Source: Lingula anatina
Lineage: Eukaryota > Brachiopoda > Lingulata > Lingulida > Lingulidae
Direction of reading: 5' to 3'
NCBI RefSeq assembly: GCF_001039355.2
Contig: NW_019775942.1
Location: 24,903-88,902, forward strand
Length of the DNA: 64,000 bases
The notes under the pieces are model-generated. The model was given only the letters and a program-made list of their open reading frames with translations. It was not told the DNA's origin and made no database searches. Positions 44,488 to 58,700 of this stretch are shown here, one piece after another; the stretch's first letter is position 1, and the number at the start of each line of letters is the position of its first letter. The translations under genes were made by a program, and so were the position numbers.

Positions 44488-47388
44488 GGTCTATCTGTTT
44501 ATCTTGAACAAACATTTGAGCACAATGTCAGGAATACAGATATATATACCTACTCCTTTTCCCCCAGAATATGCGTATGCCTACAGTGGAATAAAATATT
44601 CCCATTACGTGCGTATTTCTCTAATGAGCCAATAGATGGCGGAGTAATAGGGCAGAACAAGTGCCTCACCCGACAAATTGACCTGATATCTAAATACCGA
44701 CAAAGCCTGTGGTAATCGACATACATTTCCCCCGGAGCACACAATTCAAGTTCTGTTCTTCTTAAACAAAAAAACAAATTTAACATGAAAATGAGAAATA
44801 AATGCAACATTTTTCTTGCGTAGACTTATCTAAGAATTTATAGTCTCACCGCGGAAACTGAACATCAGCTGGGTTAGTCATCACAGCCTTGACTTTGGTT
44901 ACCTGTAGGAATAGTGCCGCTTTCATTCCAGTTTCACATTTAGGTTATTTAGTCTTACAATTTGTTTTTTAGATAGCTTTAATAATTAAAGTATGTAAGA
45001 AGAATACGAATTTACTTTGAAGTGTAAATGAAAAGACGTGAATATACAAAAAGCAAGCTGCTAATATATGCACACCAGGAGTTATGCATTTGTAAAATAA
45101 AATCTACAGATTTTATATTTCAACAATATTATAACGTCCATGTACTTGTTCAAACTACAAAAAATCAAAAGCCTGCTACCTTGTGCCCAGGAAATTTCAG
45201 GCGTTGCCATCAATTTTATCCAAGAATCTGACACTTACGTTACTCAACTTTCTTGCAATGAAAATGAAAACAGCATATTGCCACAGCCAATAAAATCATT
45301 AGAACTGTCTGCGTGACGAACACTAGTTAACACGAAGTCTAAAACTTATCTTGTTCTTGAATATCGAATTGAACCATTAACATCTAGTTTCAATAATGGT
45401 ACACTTAAATACCATTTAACTTATACGATGAATACATCAAGGCCGTTTTACTAACTCGTAATTCGTCCATTCTGGGAGTGCAATTACAGTGGGCAGGCTT
45501 TGGGCCGGGGTGTTGCGTATCACACCTTAGCCAAATAACGATACACATTTTTCCTTTTTAAAATACTCTAGGTTCTGGCAATAAAAAAAATGTCAATATC
45601 TAAACCATGAGACACTAGATCCTTCATTCGGGTTTATATTCCTTCGTGGTATTCGATCTAGGATTGCAATAATCTTGTATTTCCCCCCAATGATCTTTAG
45701 TGTAGCTGATTCCAATGATAAAGAGTCTTATATTAGGAAGCCATACTAGCTTACTGAAACTCCATTTTATACAATGTCCGTATTAAGAACCATTGTACAT
45801 TTTGGCTTGGCACCTTAAAACAGAGATCCTAAACCACTTCTAATAAAGAAAAAGGTCAACAAAGTAAAGACCGTCTTCCCAATCAACGAAATATTTCAAA
45901 GCAAGATAAGGCATTGCTTACCGTTCAGCGGCAGCAGACTACTGTGATAAGTGTACTACCACTGGGACCTTCGTTCACGAAACCAAAATGGCCTCCTACC
46001 TTTGGCGGCTGTTCACAGGCTAAGTGGCTTGGGCCGCAATAAGTTTACAGCTTAAAAGACATTTTATATCAGAAAAGATATTAGCAGAAGGTTAACTGGA
46101 AGTTTAGTATGCAAACTGCGGATTACAAATACTTTGGTTGTTTTAATGGGTCTTGGTCGGTCTTGGTATGGTAATGTAATGGTGGGATTATTTAGTAAGC
46201 ATGACTTGGGACAGGCCAACCGTGAGACAGGAGCACATGCAAATCAAAGTGTTACATTTAATTATTTGATGGGAGTTGAGGGTATTTGAATTCACATTTA
46301 TGTGTCTCGTTGCTAGATGACCTCTTGAGGTTGAAGATATCAAGACGCGTGGTTTGTTTTAGAAATTTGAATCAGGTGAGGGGACAGGTGCGAAGCGGAA
46401 CGCCACGCCACTCACTGCACCTACACAAACAGCACATAATACCGTAAAATGCTTTATTTGTCATCAGTATGTCCTTTGGCCGATTTAACTGTCCAAGATA
46501 ACATATAAATTTAGATTTATACATGTCATGTCTCTTTAATTTAATTTTCTATATAATATGCACCACAAATATAAATGTCTGGAAAAATTAATTTGTAGCA
46601 CGACCTCATTTAAATATATTTAAAATGTTAAAATTAAGCTTCCTTTTATGTTCAGACAGGACTCCTTTTGTGTTGGAGGATTATATTTTTTACTCCTTTT
46701 TGATTCTTTTTTTCTGACATTATATTGATCTAATGGATGTTGTGCAGCATTTCATGGGATAGGGTAATAAGATTCATGTACTATATTAATTTTAACATAT
46801 TTATTTTAATCCTTATACAGTACAAATATAACTGTACAATAACACAGACGTTCTGATGGTGCTATTTTTTCAAATTCCGCAAAGTTTTCGCAAAGAAGAG
46901 TGTCGCAACATTGTTTCGTTATCTTTAAACCTCAAAATTGCTCCTGAATTAAGCATGTCACTTCTTAAATTGCATAAAGTCATTTACAACTGTTATCCCC
47001 CTTCGTGAGCCAAGAGCAATACAATAAAATTGACATTGTGAAAATTAGGTCTGTTTTGTGACATACTAGTAGAAGCAAGCAATACATTCCTTGATAAAAT
47101 ATAAAACTTGTAACAAGTCTATTCATTGGCTCATTAACTATGCACGTGCGGCTTCATCCAAAGTTATTACTCAGTAATATCATGTATTAGTAGGGATGTT
47201 TAAAAATACATAGAAATAACAGGTGAATTTTTGTGGGATACAATGGCTGTAGAAACCCATATTGAAATACCAGTGTTTGATATGCGTGCAATCTTAATGG
47301 GCAATCAAGGAACGCTGGTGTTTAAAAGGCACCTGATCCACCGCCTCTTTGGCCACACGACAAGACCACCAAGGATGGATAAGAAATT

Positions 47389-47391
<3 letters not shown>

Positions 47392-47458
<67 letters not shown>
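47392..47458. repeat. (AT)n microsatellite
   Basis: About 33 AT units. Confidence 0.95.
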
Positions 47459-47459
<1 letters not shown>

Positions 47460-49224
47460 CCGTGAAAATATGTTTTTATTTTAATAAGCCTTCTTCAGAA
47501 AATTATCAATTTCAAACATACTATTGTGTAAAATTTACTAGTATAGATATTTTTTCTTCCATGAAATCACCTTCAACATTGACAGCTTTTTTATTATAAA
47601 TTGGCAGTCGGCAAAACATATGCTATGTTGTTGGAATTTTCAGACACTTTGATTTTCTTTGGTGGTTTTATAAGAAACGTTCGTTTTTTTTCGATTCTTT
47701 ATTCACAATTTACTAGTTAAAGGAAATTTTCTTTAAAGGAAATATTTTTAACATGAGCTATTTTATGATTCGTCAAATCATTTGTTGGCGATATGTAACG
47801 ACAATATCTACTTTAAGACTTAAATCTGAATAAAATATTTCCGTTGTTAAAGTATAAATGTTTTTGGATTACAAATTGGCCATAACAGGCAGGATAGAAT
47901 GTTTCTTTTGCAATTATCTGTAGGAAAGATATAACCGATTTAAATCTCAGCGTTTTGAATGGATTCTCTATTCCCAATTCACTATAATGCATCGTTTAAT
48001 GAGATTACACACAAACAAAATGTTCAGTGTTTAAATACAGGTGTATCTAATATGATTGGTTGGGGACCTTAGACAGGTACAATTGAAACCGTTAAAAACA
48101 TTTAGATGAATCATGTTCGATTGTTCTCATGTCTCGTCATAAATAAAATGCACGCAGTGTGAAGAATTGATGCTGCCATCATTGGACACTGTTTGATTTT
48201 GGAATTCGAATTTTTTTTGTGTGTGTGTGTGTTTTACGTTTTATCTCAAGCAATTCGGCTGACAAGAAGATCCTTACATTTGTCTATAACATGAAATGCA
48301 ACGAGGAGAAAATTTCATTTTTTCTTTGCACGGAGACCAAATAAAGTCCACATGTATATAATGCATTGCAACTAATGACAAATTAATGTCAGCTGAAATT
48401 TAATATATGAGGTAAGCTCTCCTTCCACGAAGTCTACCTCAGTGACATTACTTCATTTCTTGTTCAGATTTCGGTGTATCGTAGAACAAGCTTGCGTGTT
48501 TATTTCAAATTTAAATATTACGAAGTGAGAAAATCTGTCGGTTTTTAGCTAAAGGCATGGCTGCCCTAGTTAATGTTTGTATTTTTATGATTGATCGTAC
48601 AGTTCTTATCGTTAAATTGACTACGACAATTTTTGGAAAGGTAGAGTTAAAACCTATTAATATATTGGGTATCAGATTTACTAGGAAAAATGCTTAAGAC
48701 GAAGATGCTCTTACACTATCATCGATTACTTACACCGCTGTTGCAATATGATGGCACACGTACTGCATGTGTAAAAAACTCCATATTACGGTAATAAATA
48801 TTTATTTCTGTTTATTTATAGATATGCTTTGAATTGCGTGCAAAAGAATGCAAATGGGAAGTCAAATTCTGTTGCATAATGCTTGATATATAATATAATA
48901 TAAAGATAAAAGATAAATGACACAAATTCAAAGAACTATTCGTTGTTGAAAGCATTTTATTTGAAGTTTTTATTTCATAAGGTACAGTATCTGAAGTTCG
49001 CAAGATCCTAAATTTTAATCTTATGTTTCGGAAAAGTAATTATTTTGCTTACGAGAGAGGTCTGTATGGTTTAAGACAAGCCATTGTTTAGCAAGATAAA
49101 CTCATCCAGTTTTAAAATAACACTGTTCCATTCAAAGTTGTTTTACTTGTAACTTTCCATTCAATCATCTCTCTGCCTTACAGATATCACAGAGAACAGT
49201 GCCAACGTTTGCGACTCATTTATC

Positions 49225-49230
49225 TTTAAT
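49225..49230 (-). terminator. ATTAAA variant poly(A) signal of gene B
   Basis: TTTAAT on the plus strand, 99 bases past the stop codon. No canonical AATAAA is seen in the first 400 bases. Confidence 0.35.
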
Positions 49231-49328
49231 CTCCATTTTGCAAATAAAAATAAATTGACATAAACAACACTAGTACTGTCAGTTAAAAGCGTGAAGTGTT
49301 AATAAATAATTTTCTGTAGTCAGAAAGC

Positions 49329-49789
49329 TTAGGACGTAACAACAGCATCTGCCTTTTTCGACTTGGCATTATCCCACAGACGGAGGAAGTTGTACTGCCA
49401 TCCGGGCGGTATGTCGGTCATACCAGTTTTGCCTGTGTCGTACCCTGGTGGCAGCGGTGGGCCTGTGGGACATCCACCTCCCACACAGCCGCACCCAGCC
49501 CCTACACATGGCAGCTGAGGCTGCTGGTCGCCGCATGGGTTACATGGACCAGAGAAGATGGGGCCGCAAGGGAAGCAGAGCAAATAAGGGCCGGTGAAAT
49601 TGAAGCTAACACCGCCGCCGCCTCGGCCGTCAGGGCCTTTTGGACCCCTCGGACCTTCTGGACCAGTTGGACCTCGTGGACCAACGCCTCCGTCTCCTTG
49701 ACCGACAAAGTCTCGTCCTTTAGGTCCGGCTGGACCTGCGGGGCCTGCGGGGCCGGCTGGCCCGTTGGGTCCTCTGGGACCTGCTGGAC
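49329..49789 (-). CDS. gene B last exon: short collagen stretch and Cys-rich tail
   Basis: Starts [13 protein letters not shown], then an Asp/Gly break ([12 protein letters not shown]), [13 protein letters not shown], and the tail [45 protein letters not shown], ending [20 protein letters not shown] and DAVVTS before TAA. It shares N-x-T, GPY and C-x-P-C-G-P with gene A, but has four more Cys and a longer, partly charged end. Confidence 0.88.
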
Positions 49790-52700
49790 CTTTAATCAAC
49801 AAAATTAAATTTTCATTTAGTTTGTACCTCTTTTTGCAGAGCTTCGAATTCAGTGAATTTTATTCAAGTGCATTTTATGCGGTGTTTTGTATTTTGGTGC
49901 TGCTTGCTACAATTTGACAAATGTTGCAGACAAAAGATCTTGGAGATAACAGTATATATCATTTTACAAACTAAAACCAGATAAAGAGATAAAAACCACA
50001 GATAAATTACCTCTGACCGTTCCAGCTGGTCCTGCTGGACCGTCCGGTCCTCGTGCTCCATCAGGGCCTCGTGGTCCAGTGGGCCCTTTGCGGCCAGTTG
50101 GTCCTGGTGGTCCTCTTGGTCCATCAGGTCCTCTGTCACCGGTGGGTCCCTTTGGACCTAAAAATAGAATTTTCACATTGAAGTCGGAGTCTTCATGGAG
50201 GGAATGATTTCAATAAAGCAGATCGCTGGTGCAAGTGATTGTTAGGGTGCGCTCGCTTGTAAATATGAGATTGAAAGTCCGTTCACGTTTCAGCCGCAGA
50301 TCACACTTGATTAATATCATCCCAATTAATACCATTCTTCCTTAAACTTTCTTTCAACGATTGGGCAAAGGTAAATTATTCAAGATTCAATTTAGTATCG
50401 TAATCACGAATATATAATGTGTTCTTCGCCAATAAAGTGCCACAACAGAAGCAAATCGCGTACAGGATTGGAACAGCATTGGTGCGAATGATATTGTTAT
50501 ATATTTATTTAACATTTGTCCCTTGCAGTTTTTCTAAATAATAAATCTTTGTCTCTGAACATTTTAACATGGCGATTAGACTGATTAATCAGCTATGACA
50601 TCACTTTAAACTGTATATCGTTTACTCACCCCTTTGTCGGCTTGGCGAGCCGGCTGGACCGCGGTCACCCGTGGGTCCTTTGGGTCCACGTGGGCCAGGA
50701 CTACCACCTCTAGCACCTGGTTGACCGGGGGTTCCAGCTGGACCTGCTGGTCCGTCAGGGCCACGTCTTCCTGTCGGTCCCCTTGGGCCTGCTTCACCAG
50801 TAGCACCTGCTGGTCCGGCTGGACCTGGCCTGCCGCGATCACCTTCTGGTCCAGCTGGGCCTCTGGGTCCTGTGGGTCCTGGAGGCCCTCCTCCACCGGC
50901 TGGGCCTCTGGGGCCTGTGGCGCCTCTAGAACCTGGTCTTCCATCTCGGCCATCTCTGCCTGCTGGTCCTCTTGGTCCAGCTGCACCATCGGCACCTCTT
51001 GGTCCATCTGGTCCTCTAGGCCCAGTAGGTCCTCTGCCATTAGCTGGTCCCCTTGGTCCTGCTGGACCCCTGTCTCCATCAGGTCCCCTAGGACCTGCTG
51101 CTCCCTTCGTTCCTCTTGGGCCTGTTGCACCAGGTCTTCCATCAGCTCCGTCAGGACCCGCAGGGCCGGTAGCTCCTGGTCTTCCAGCAGGTCCACTTCT
51201 GCCAGGGGAACCTTTTGGTCCTGCTGGTCCTGCTGGACCGGCAGGTCCTCTAGCGCCATTCTGTCCATTTCTACCATTCGGTCCTGTTGGGCCTCGTGGA
51301 CCTGCGGGTCCTGGCCTGCCTGCAGCTCCCCTGCTGCCTGCTGGCCCTGCATTTCCCCGTCTGCCATTAGCACCATTTTGACCATCGGGACCTCGTGCAC
51401 CAGGGGATCCGGCAGCACCCCTAGCCCCATCTGGGCCTCTTGGTCCTGCTGGGCCAGCATCACCTGTTGGTCCTGCTGGTCCTGGTGGAGCAACACCTGC
51501 AGCACTAGGTCCTTCCGGTCCCCTTGGGCCAGTAGGTCCTCTAGCTCCATTGTTTCCGTTGCGTCCATTTGGTCCTGCTGGTCCTCTAGCACCTGCTGGT
51601 CCAGTTGCTCCACGGCTTCCATCTCTTCCATCAGGGCCTCTTGGACCAGGGGAACCTCGACGACCAGCTGCACCTGTTGGTCCAGCCCTGTTTTCTCCAT
51701 CTGGGCCCCTTGGACCAGTTGGGCCTCTTGGTCCTGCTGGACCAGTAGCACCAGCTCGTCCTCTTGGTCCTGCTGGCCCTCTTGCTCCATTTGCGCCATT
51801 GCTACCTGCAGGACCAGGGCCTCCTGGGGCTCCTGCTGTCCCACGTGGTCCAGCTGCACCACGATTGCCAGCAGGTCCCCGTTCTCCAGCAGGTCCCGGT
51901 CTACCAGGTGAGCCTGCTGGTCCTCTTGCTCCTGTTGCACCATCAGGGCCCCTTCCATCAGGGCCTCTTGGACCAGTGGCTCCCCTCGATCCAGCAGGAC
52001 CAGCTGCCCCTTGAGCTCCATTTTGACCATTTCTACCATTAGGACCCCTTGCACCTGCTTGTCCATTTGCACCTGCGGGACCTCTTGGTCCAGGTGATCC
52101 TGCAGGACCACGTGCTCCAGCACTGCCTCGTGGACCTGCTGGTCCTTGTGGACCAGGCTGTCCTGGGCTTCCTGCATCACCTCTGGCACCTTTAGCTCCA
52201 TTACTGCCATCCCTGCCGTTCTGACCATTGGGACCTCTGCTACCAGTTGGTCCCCTGGCACCAGGTTGACCATCTCTACCTGCTGGGCCTTGGGGTCCCC
52301 TGTCTCCAGTAGGTCCGGCACCAGCTGGTCCAACAGGACCAGTTGGCCCTGCTGGCCCTCTTGGACCAGGTGAACCAGCTCTTCCCCTTGCTCCTCTGTC
52401 TCCATTACTTCCATCTCGGCCATCTGGCCCTCTAGGTCCAGTTGGCCCTGCTGCACCTCGTGCTCCATCTGCACCTCTTGCCCCATTAGCGCCAGCAGGC
52501 CCTGTAGGTCCAACTGGACCCGCCGGACCTCTGCTTCCTGCTGGTCCTGCATCACCCCTGGCACCTTTTGGACCAGTTGGGCCTCTTGGTCCAACACCTC
52601 CAGCAGACCCTGGTCTTCCAGCTGCTCCTCTAGAGCCTGCGGGGCCTGTAGGTCCTGCTGGACCACCAGGTCCACGAGCACCTGCTATTCCAGCTGAACC

Positions 52701-55700
52701 TCTTGCACCTGCAGGTCCTGTTGCTCCGACTGGACCAGGTGCACCTGCTGGGCCTGGGCCTCCAGCGCTTCCTCTGGGTCCTGCTGGGCCTGCGGGACCA
52801 GCACTTCCTCTTGGACCTTGAGCTCCTGTAGGGCCTCTCACACCCTGTCCACCACGTGAACCAGCTGGACCACGGGCGCCAGCAGCACCATTACTGCCAT
52901 CACGACCAGCAGGTCCTCTTGGACCTCGAGATCCAGGGGCACCTGGGCTACCTGCTGGGCCTCGTGCACCAGCTGCACCAGCGGGACCTCTAGGGCCAGC
53001 AGGGCCAGTTGAACCTTTTGCACCATCTCTGCCAGGAGTACCGCTTGCTCCAGCAGCACCTGTTCTGCCATTACTACCATTTGGTCCTGGATCACCACGT
53101 GGGCCCTTGGTACCCTTAGGGCCTCTTGGACCAGCTGCACCAGCAGGACCTCTTGGTCCATCTGGTCCCCTAGGACCTGGACCTCCAGCAGATCCGGCTG
53201 GGCCACGGCTGCCAGCTCTGCCTGCAGCACCTCGGGCTCCGTCAGCTCCTGCCGGTCCTGTGCTTCCCTTGGAACCCCTTGGGCCTGGGGCACCATCTTG
53301 GCCATTTCTTCCTGCTGGCCCTCTGTCACCACGTGCTCCATCGGGGCCTCTTGGTCCTGGTCCTCCAGCTGCTCCAGGTGATCCGGCAGCGCCTGCTGGA
53401 CCTCTTGCACCTGCTGCACCAGCTGGCCCACGGGGCCCTCTACCTCCAGGAGCACCTGCTGAGCCTGGGTTTCCTGCAGCACCCCTTTCTCCAGCCGGGC
53501 CTGCTGGGCCAGTTGGGCCCCTTGGACCTGGTGATCCCTTTGCACCAGCGGCCCCAGCGGCACCTGCAGGACCTCTTGAGCCAGCGGGACCTCTTGCGCC
53601 TCTTGATCCTGGGCCACCACTAGCGCCTGCAGGGCCGGTCGCACCAGCAGCACCTGGTCTGCCATCAGCTCCATTAGGTCCGGGGCCACCTCGTGGTCCT
53701 GAAAGTATCAGGTATGTGTCACAAACATTCATGTTACATTTAATCTTATTCATTCACACACGTGGCTCAGTTGTTGTTGTAACAAAATAAAATGTCTATT
53801 GTAAAAAATTAAACTATCACTTCTAACATCGCGGATTCATGCTTTGGACAAGAGTCTCATACACTATACCGTCTGACACCGTCAAGTTAAGTTTCATTTC
53901 ACTATTATCATATATTTTGTAAGAAACTAATTAAATTCCAATACTCATTAATAAAAGGATCTTACTTAAGTTTTAAAGTTCGTGTAAATTTCAAGAACTG
54001 AAGCTTCCAAACCCAAACTTAATTAAACATCTTCTTATGAACAAATTGATCAATATTCGTACAAAGCCTCAAATATATCAGTTTTCTAAGAAAGAATCTG
54101 TAGAAATTCAATATACCTCCGGGACCTGTAGCACCAGAAGTGCCGGCATCTCCTCTCGCCCCAGCTGGACCTCTTGGGCCAACCGGGCCTCTGGAGCCTG
54201 CTGGACCTGCGGGGCCTGTTGCTCCACGAGCGCCATTATTTCCATCTCTTCCATCTCTGCCATTGGCACCTGTTTCATTGCCAAAAATTATTAAAATCAT
54301 TCCATGTGCCATTATTGTTGTTCGTTACCTAGATATGATAAAATAGCCATCTACTTAAGGCAATAAAGTATTGCATATTTAATTTTTATACTATATGTAT
54401 ATACTTTTTTCTATACACATTTCGTTTACTGACCGTTAGGCCCGGTGGGTCCTCTAGGTCCAGCTGCTCCCGGACGTCCGGCTGGTCCAGCCGCACCCCT
54501 CTGTCCTGCTGCACCAGCGGGACCACGTGGTCCACGCCCTCCTGCAGATCCTCTGGCACCTGCCGTTCCTGATACAAACAGATGGATAAGAGGTTATTTA
54601 CTCAGAAAACATGTTCACTGGGGAACAAAAATTGTGTTAAAAGGTGCCCATAATACTGCATACGTCTGATTTTCTTCCCGGCTTGCCCGCGTATGTCGCA
54701 TACAGTCGACGACTAACATACACCACGTCTTATGCTTTAAACAGCAGTATGAACGCACTGAAGCGCATAAAAATACAGGCAAGCTTGCGTGCGAAATACA
54801 AGTGCAATTATCCTATTAAAGCAACATCTGTCTTTTAAAACAAAGTCAGTTACAACTTTTCGTCATCCACTGTATGCAAAAGTCAAGAGCAAATTACCGC
54901 ATATCTATGCGCCACGTTCTTGAATGCCGCATACAGTGGACGACCTATGTCGTAACTAGTACAAACAACACAAGCGTTCGGGATGACCTTTTCCTCTTTT
55001 TAAAAAACCAATCAACTTCTCAAAGCCGTTAAAATGAACTGCAAAGGAAATGTGATCAACACTGCATTATGTTTCTCTTCAACAAGCACAAGTGTATTAC
55101 CTGCGCGGCCAGCAGGACCCCGGTCACCGAGTGCTCCGTTTCGTCCATTCTCTCCTCTCGGACCTCTGGGTCCAGTGACTCCTGGTGCTCCCGTGCTGCC
55201 AGCGTTGCCTGCTGGACCTCTAGGGCCTGCTGGACCTCGTGGTCCTCTTCCTCCACGTGGACCAGGTGCACCATTGGCACCCGCGGCTCCGGCAGGACCT
55301 TGAAGCATACACGATTAAAGCATATTTTAATATACCTTAATTACTATATTGTTTTATTAAACTATTAAAAATTATCAAGTATATATAATATATAAATATA
55401 TTTAGTATTAAAAGTCACAAAAGTCCAGCACAGCAGTCATGCACATACAAACACTTATGCAGAAAGACAGGTAAATTTTGACGATCTTAACTAAAGGATT
55501 AATTCACCTGGTGGTCCTCGGGCGCCAGTTGGTCCTCTACCACCAGGGACTCCGGCTCGGCCAGCTTGGCCACGGGCTCCGGCGGGACCTTGGGGCCCAG
55601 TTGGACCTCTTCCTCCAGCAGGGCCAGGTGCACCTGGGGAACCTGCCAGTCCAGCGGCTCCCCGACTCCCGTCTGGACCTCTTGGACCTCTGTTTCCGTC

Positions 55701-58700
55701 GGGACCTCTACCTCCGGCAGCTCCTGCTGGGCCCCGTGCTCCGGCAGCTCCACGGTCTCCCGTTGGTCCCTTTGGCCCAGCTGGTCCTGCTGGGCCAGTG
55801 CTTCCTGCAGCACCTGCCGGACCTGGGGCACCGGCAGGTCCTGTTGGTCCTCTAGGACCTGGGCCTCTTCCAGCCGGACCACGTGCTCCGGCGGCTCCTG
55901 CAGCACCAGCCGGTCCTTGATCTCCGCGTGGTCCTCTTGGTCCCCTGCCGCCTGCAGCACCGTTTCTACCATCAGTACCTGCTGCCCCTGCGGGTCCTCT
56001 TTCTCCAGGGGCTCCCCTAGGTCCTGTAGGACCACGTCCTCCTCTAGAGCCTGGCCTTCCACTTGTTCCTGCCGGACCTCTATCACCTGCTCGCCCAGCT
56101 GCTCCTCTGGGGCCTCGTGGTCCGGTTGTTCCGTCTTCTCCGGGGGCGCCGGCAGAACCAGCTGCTCCAGCTGAACCTGCGGGGCCTGCTGCACCTCGGG
56201 CACCATTGGGACCTCTAGGTCCTCTCCCGCCAGGTCCACCTAGAACAGTGCACCAAGTTGACTGAATCAGTAAATCGATAATACTCCTTAAAACACTAAT
56301 GAGATATATACGACATTTCTGCAAGGCATGTCGTATAAAAACAGTTAATTAAAATCACCCCCAGTATTTTCATCCTCTCGAACATTCTTTTATCAGCAGA
56401 ATTCATTTGGGCGTATGAATAGATCATTTTCACTCTTACCTAAATCTTACAAGTCCATGAAAGTATACACGTATAAACATACCTGGAAATCCTTGAGGAC
56501 CTCTGTCTCCTGCAGGGCCGTCAGGACCGGCCGGGCCTCTAGGACCCATATCTCCATCTTTGCCGTCAAGTCCTACACAATATAATCAAAATATCTACTG
56601 CATTGCTCCATATATTTTAAAAGGGTCATAGACACGTGGTTCAGGTTTTCCATATATGTACACAAACACTAAATACACAAAAAAAGTTTTTATTATCACA
56701 CATAAAAATCCTTACAATACCATTCATAAAATTAAACAGTAAAGGCTTTTAGTTTTGTATTTTATTGGTTTATTAAATTGTTGTCTTTAAAGATGAAGGA
56801 CAATGAATTTCCAATGTGACCGTACCTGGTTCTCCAGCGCGGCCTGGTTGTCCCCTTGCGCCATTAGGTCCAGTGGGTCCAGTGGGTCCTTTGGCCCCAG
56901 TCGTACCTGGTCGGCCTGCGACACCAGCAGGACCTCTAGCACCTGCCTGCCCTCGCGGACCCATGTCACCTAAAAAACAACAGCAATACTTGTTCCAAAC
57001 ACATTATATGCACCATTATATAGACATATGCAATGCAGAGGTATGGTGCTACCCGTTGATATATGTCAGAGAACTAGATATGCATTAAAACAAACATAAG
57101 AGATCACTCAGTGGAGTTTGTTCATTTGCAAGGAGATAAGTAGAAAAGGAGGAAAAGGAAACATATATTTACGACTAAAAGACCTGCGCCACAAGTTTTA
57201 AGAGTATTCACATTTTGAAGAAACCCAGTGGTGAAAATGGAGTTTAAGACCAGATGGTTATTGTATGTAATAACTGTACAGGTGTACACAGCCGCGATGT
57301 TTACCTCTGCGTCCTGGAAGTCCTGGCGATCCAGCTGGACCCGCGTCTCCTGCCGGTCCTTTGGCTCCCGGGCGTCCGTCAGCACCAGCAGCTCCTCTGG
57401 CTCCTGCCGAGTAAATGATTAATTTTAAAATATTAGGGGTCACGAATGGCGGAGTCTATGAACACAAGGTGAGACTGAGAAACCTTGCGACACGGATACG
57501 TGAGCTACAAACAGATAAATTGGTAGACAAATGTTTCGATTTTACTTAAAGTGATCATAAATTAAATACGGTTTTGTGGGTTTTGAGGATAGGTTATATT
57601 TAGTCTTTTGTGAAAATCAGTTCACTGATCTTATCGCGTGTCCCAGGGAAAAAAACAGGCCATACCTGTAGGTCCCTTTCCTCCGGGCCTGCCTGCGGAT
57701 CCTCGTGGACCCGTTGGGCCACGTGCTCCGTTTCTACCATTATCTCCTCTGGGTCCTGTAGGTCCTCTACTTCCAGCAGGGCCTAAAATACAGCAAAACC
57801 CAGTGACACCCTATTCCTGACACCTTTTTCATTCTTTAAGCGTGATAATTGACTGTTAGTACTTTCCAATAGCTGTTATATTGTTAGGATGAAAATAGAA
57901 AATCCTGATGCTCTGAACAACCTTGCTAGATTTATTTATCATGGTTTGATTATTAGAGAAAACTGATGTGAAATGTCGAACTGTAACCTTGTGATGTATT
58001 TGCTATGGGCCGGTGGCCTTTATCAATTGAATAAAGCCTAATAGCTTCAGCCCAAAGGTTGTGGCAGTATAACAGAATTGACTCAGATTTCTTTACCTCG
58101 GTCTCCTTGTGCGCCTTTAGCACCGGCTGCTCCGTTTTGTCCGTCGGGTCCTCTTGGTCCTCTCGCACCTTGTTGTCTGTTTGGTGACCCGGCTGGTCCT
58201 GCTGGTCCTGTAAAGTGGGGAATTATGGCTTAATCTAGTGTATTATTAAACTGATGTTATGCGAAGATTTTACTTGCGCCTCTGCACGTGCTGCCTGTAA
58301 CATTTTTTATATTAAGACATACACATAAATAGATGGACATACGTTCAGACAGACATATAGACAGCCGGACATATAGACAGACCTGCTGGGCCGGCTGCTC
58401 CTCTGGCACCATTAGCTCCGTCTCGTCCGTCAGGTCCTCTTGGGCCAGCGCTTCCCGCTGGGCCTGCAGGGCCTCTAGAACCCGGTCTGCCGTCAGGGCC
58501 TGGTGGTCCTCTGGCTGTCCCCGCTGGGCCGGCAGGTCCCGCAGGTCCTGTTGGACCACGCGCACCTGGACTGCCATTAGCACCTATAAAGTGATTTCAC
58601 TCAGATTAGTTGTAAATTTGTCATGATTTACGGTAATAAATGTCTCTTTACGTTTCTGTTGATGTGTATATATGTTTATTCTTATATCCCAAACATATCA

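Larger units (their letters stand above)
44485..49328. other. intergenic region between the two collagen genes
   Basis: AT-rich DNA with one microsatellite and no open frame that resembles a protein family or joins by splice sites. A lone consensus donor on the minus strand at 45921/45922 (CTGAACG|gtaagc) could mark an alternative first exon of gene A. Otherwise I see nothing. Confidence 0.5.

Noticed and set aside
45922-45990. Alternative first exon of gene A (CTGAACG|gtaagc)
   Set aside because: The candidate at 44047 is closer, has a better donor and a TATA-like box; both could be used, but the sequence alone does not show it.
50634-52014. Long plus-strand open frames across the collagen exons (Ser/Trp/Cys-rich or Pro/Ala-rich)
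   Set aside because: They are reverse-strand shadows of Gly-X-Y codons. Splice signals, phases and paralogue conservation all support the minus strand.
50606-52681. 691-codon minus-strand frame rich in Gln, Val and Leu
   Set aside because: It is the +1 frame of the collagen exon and lacks matching splice phases; it is explained by the GGN-CCN-GCN repeat.
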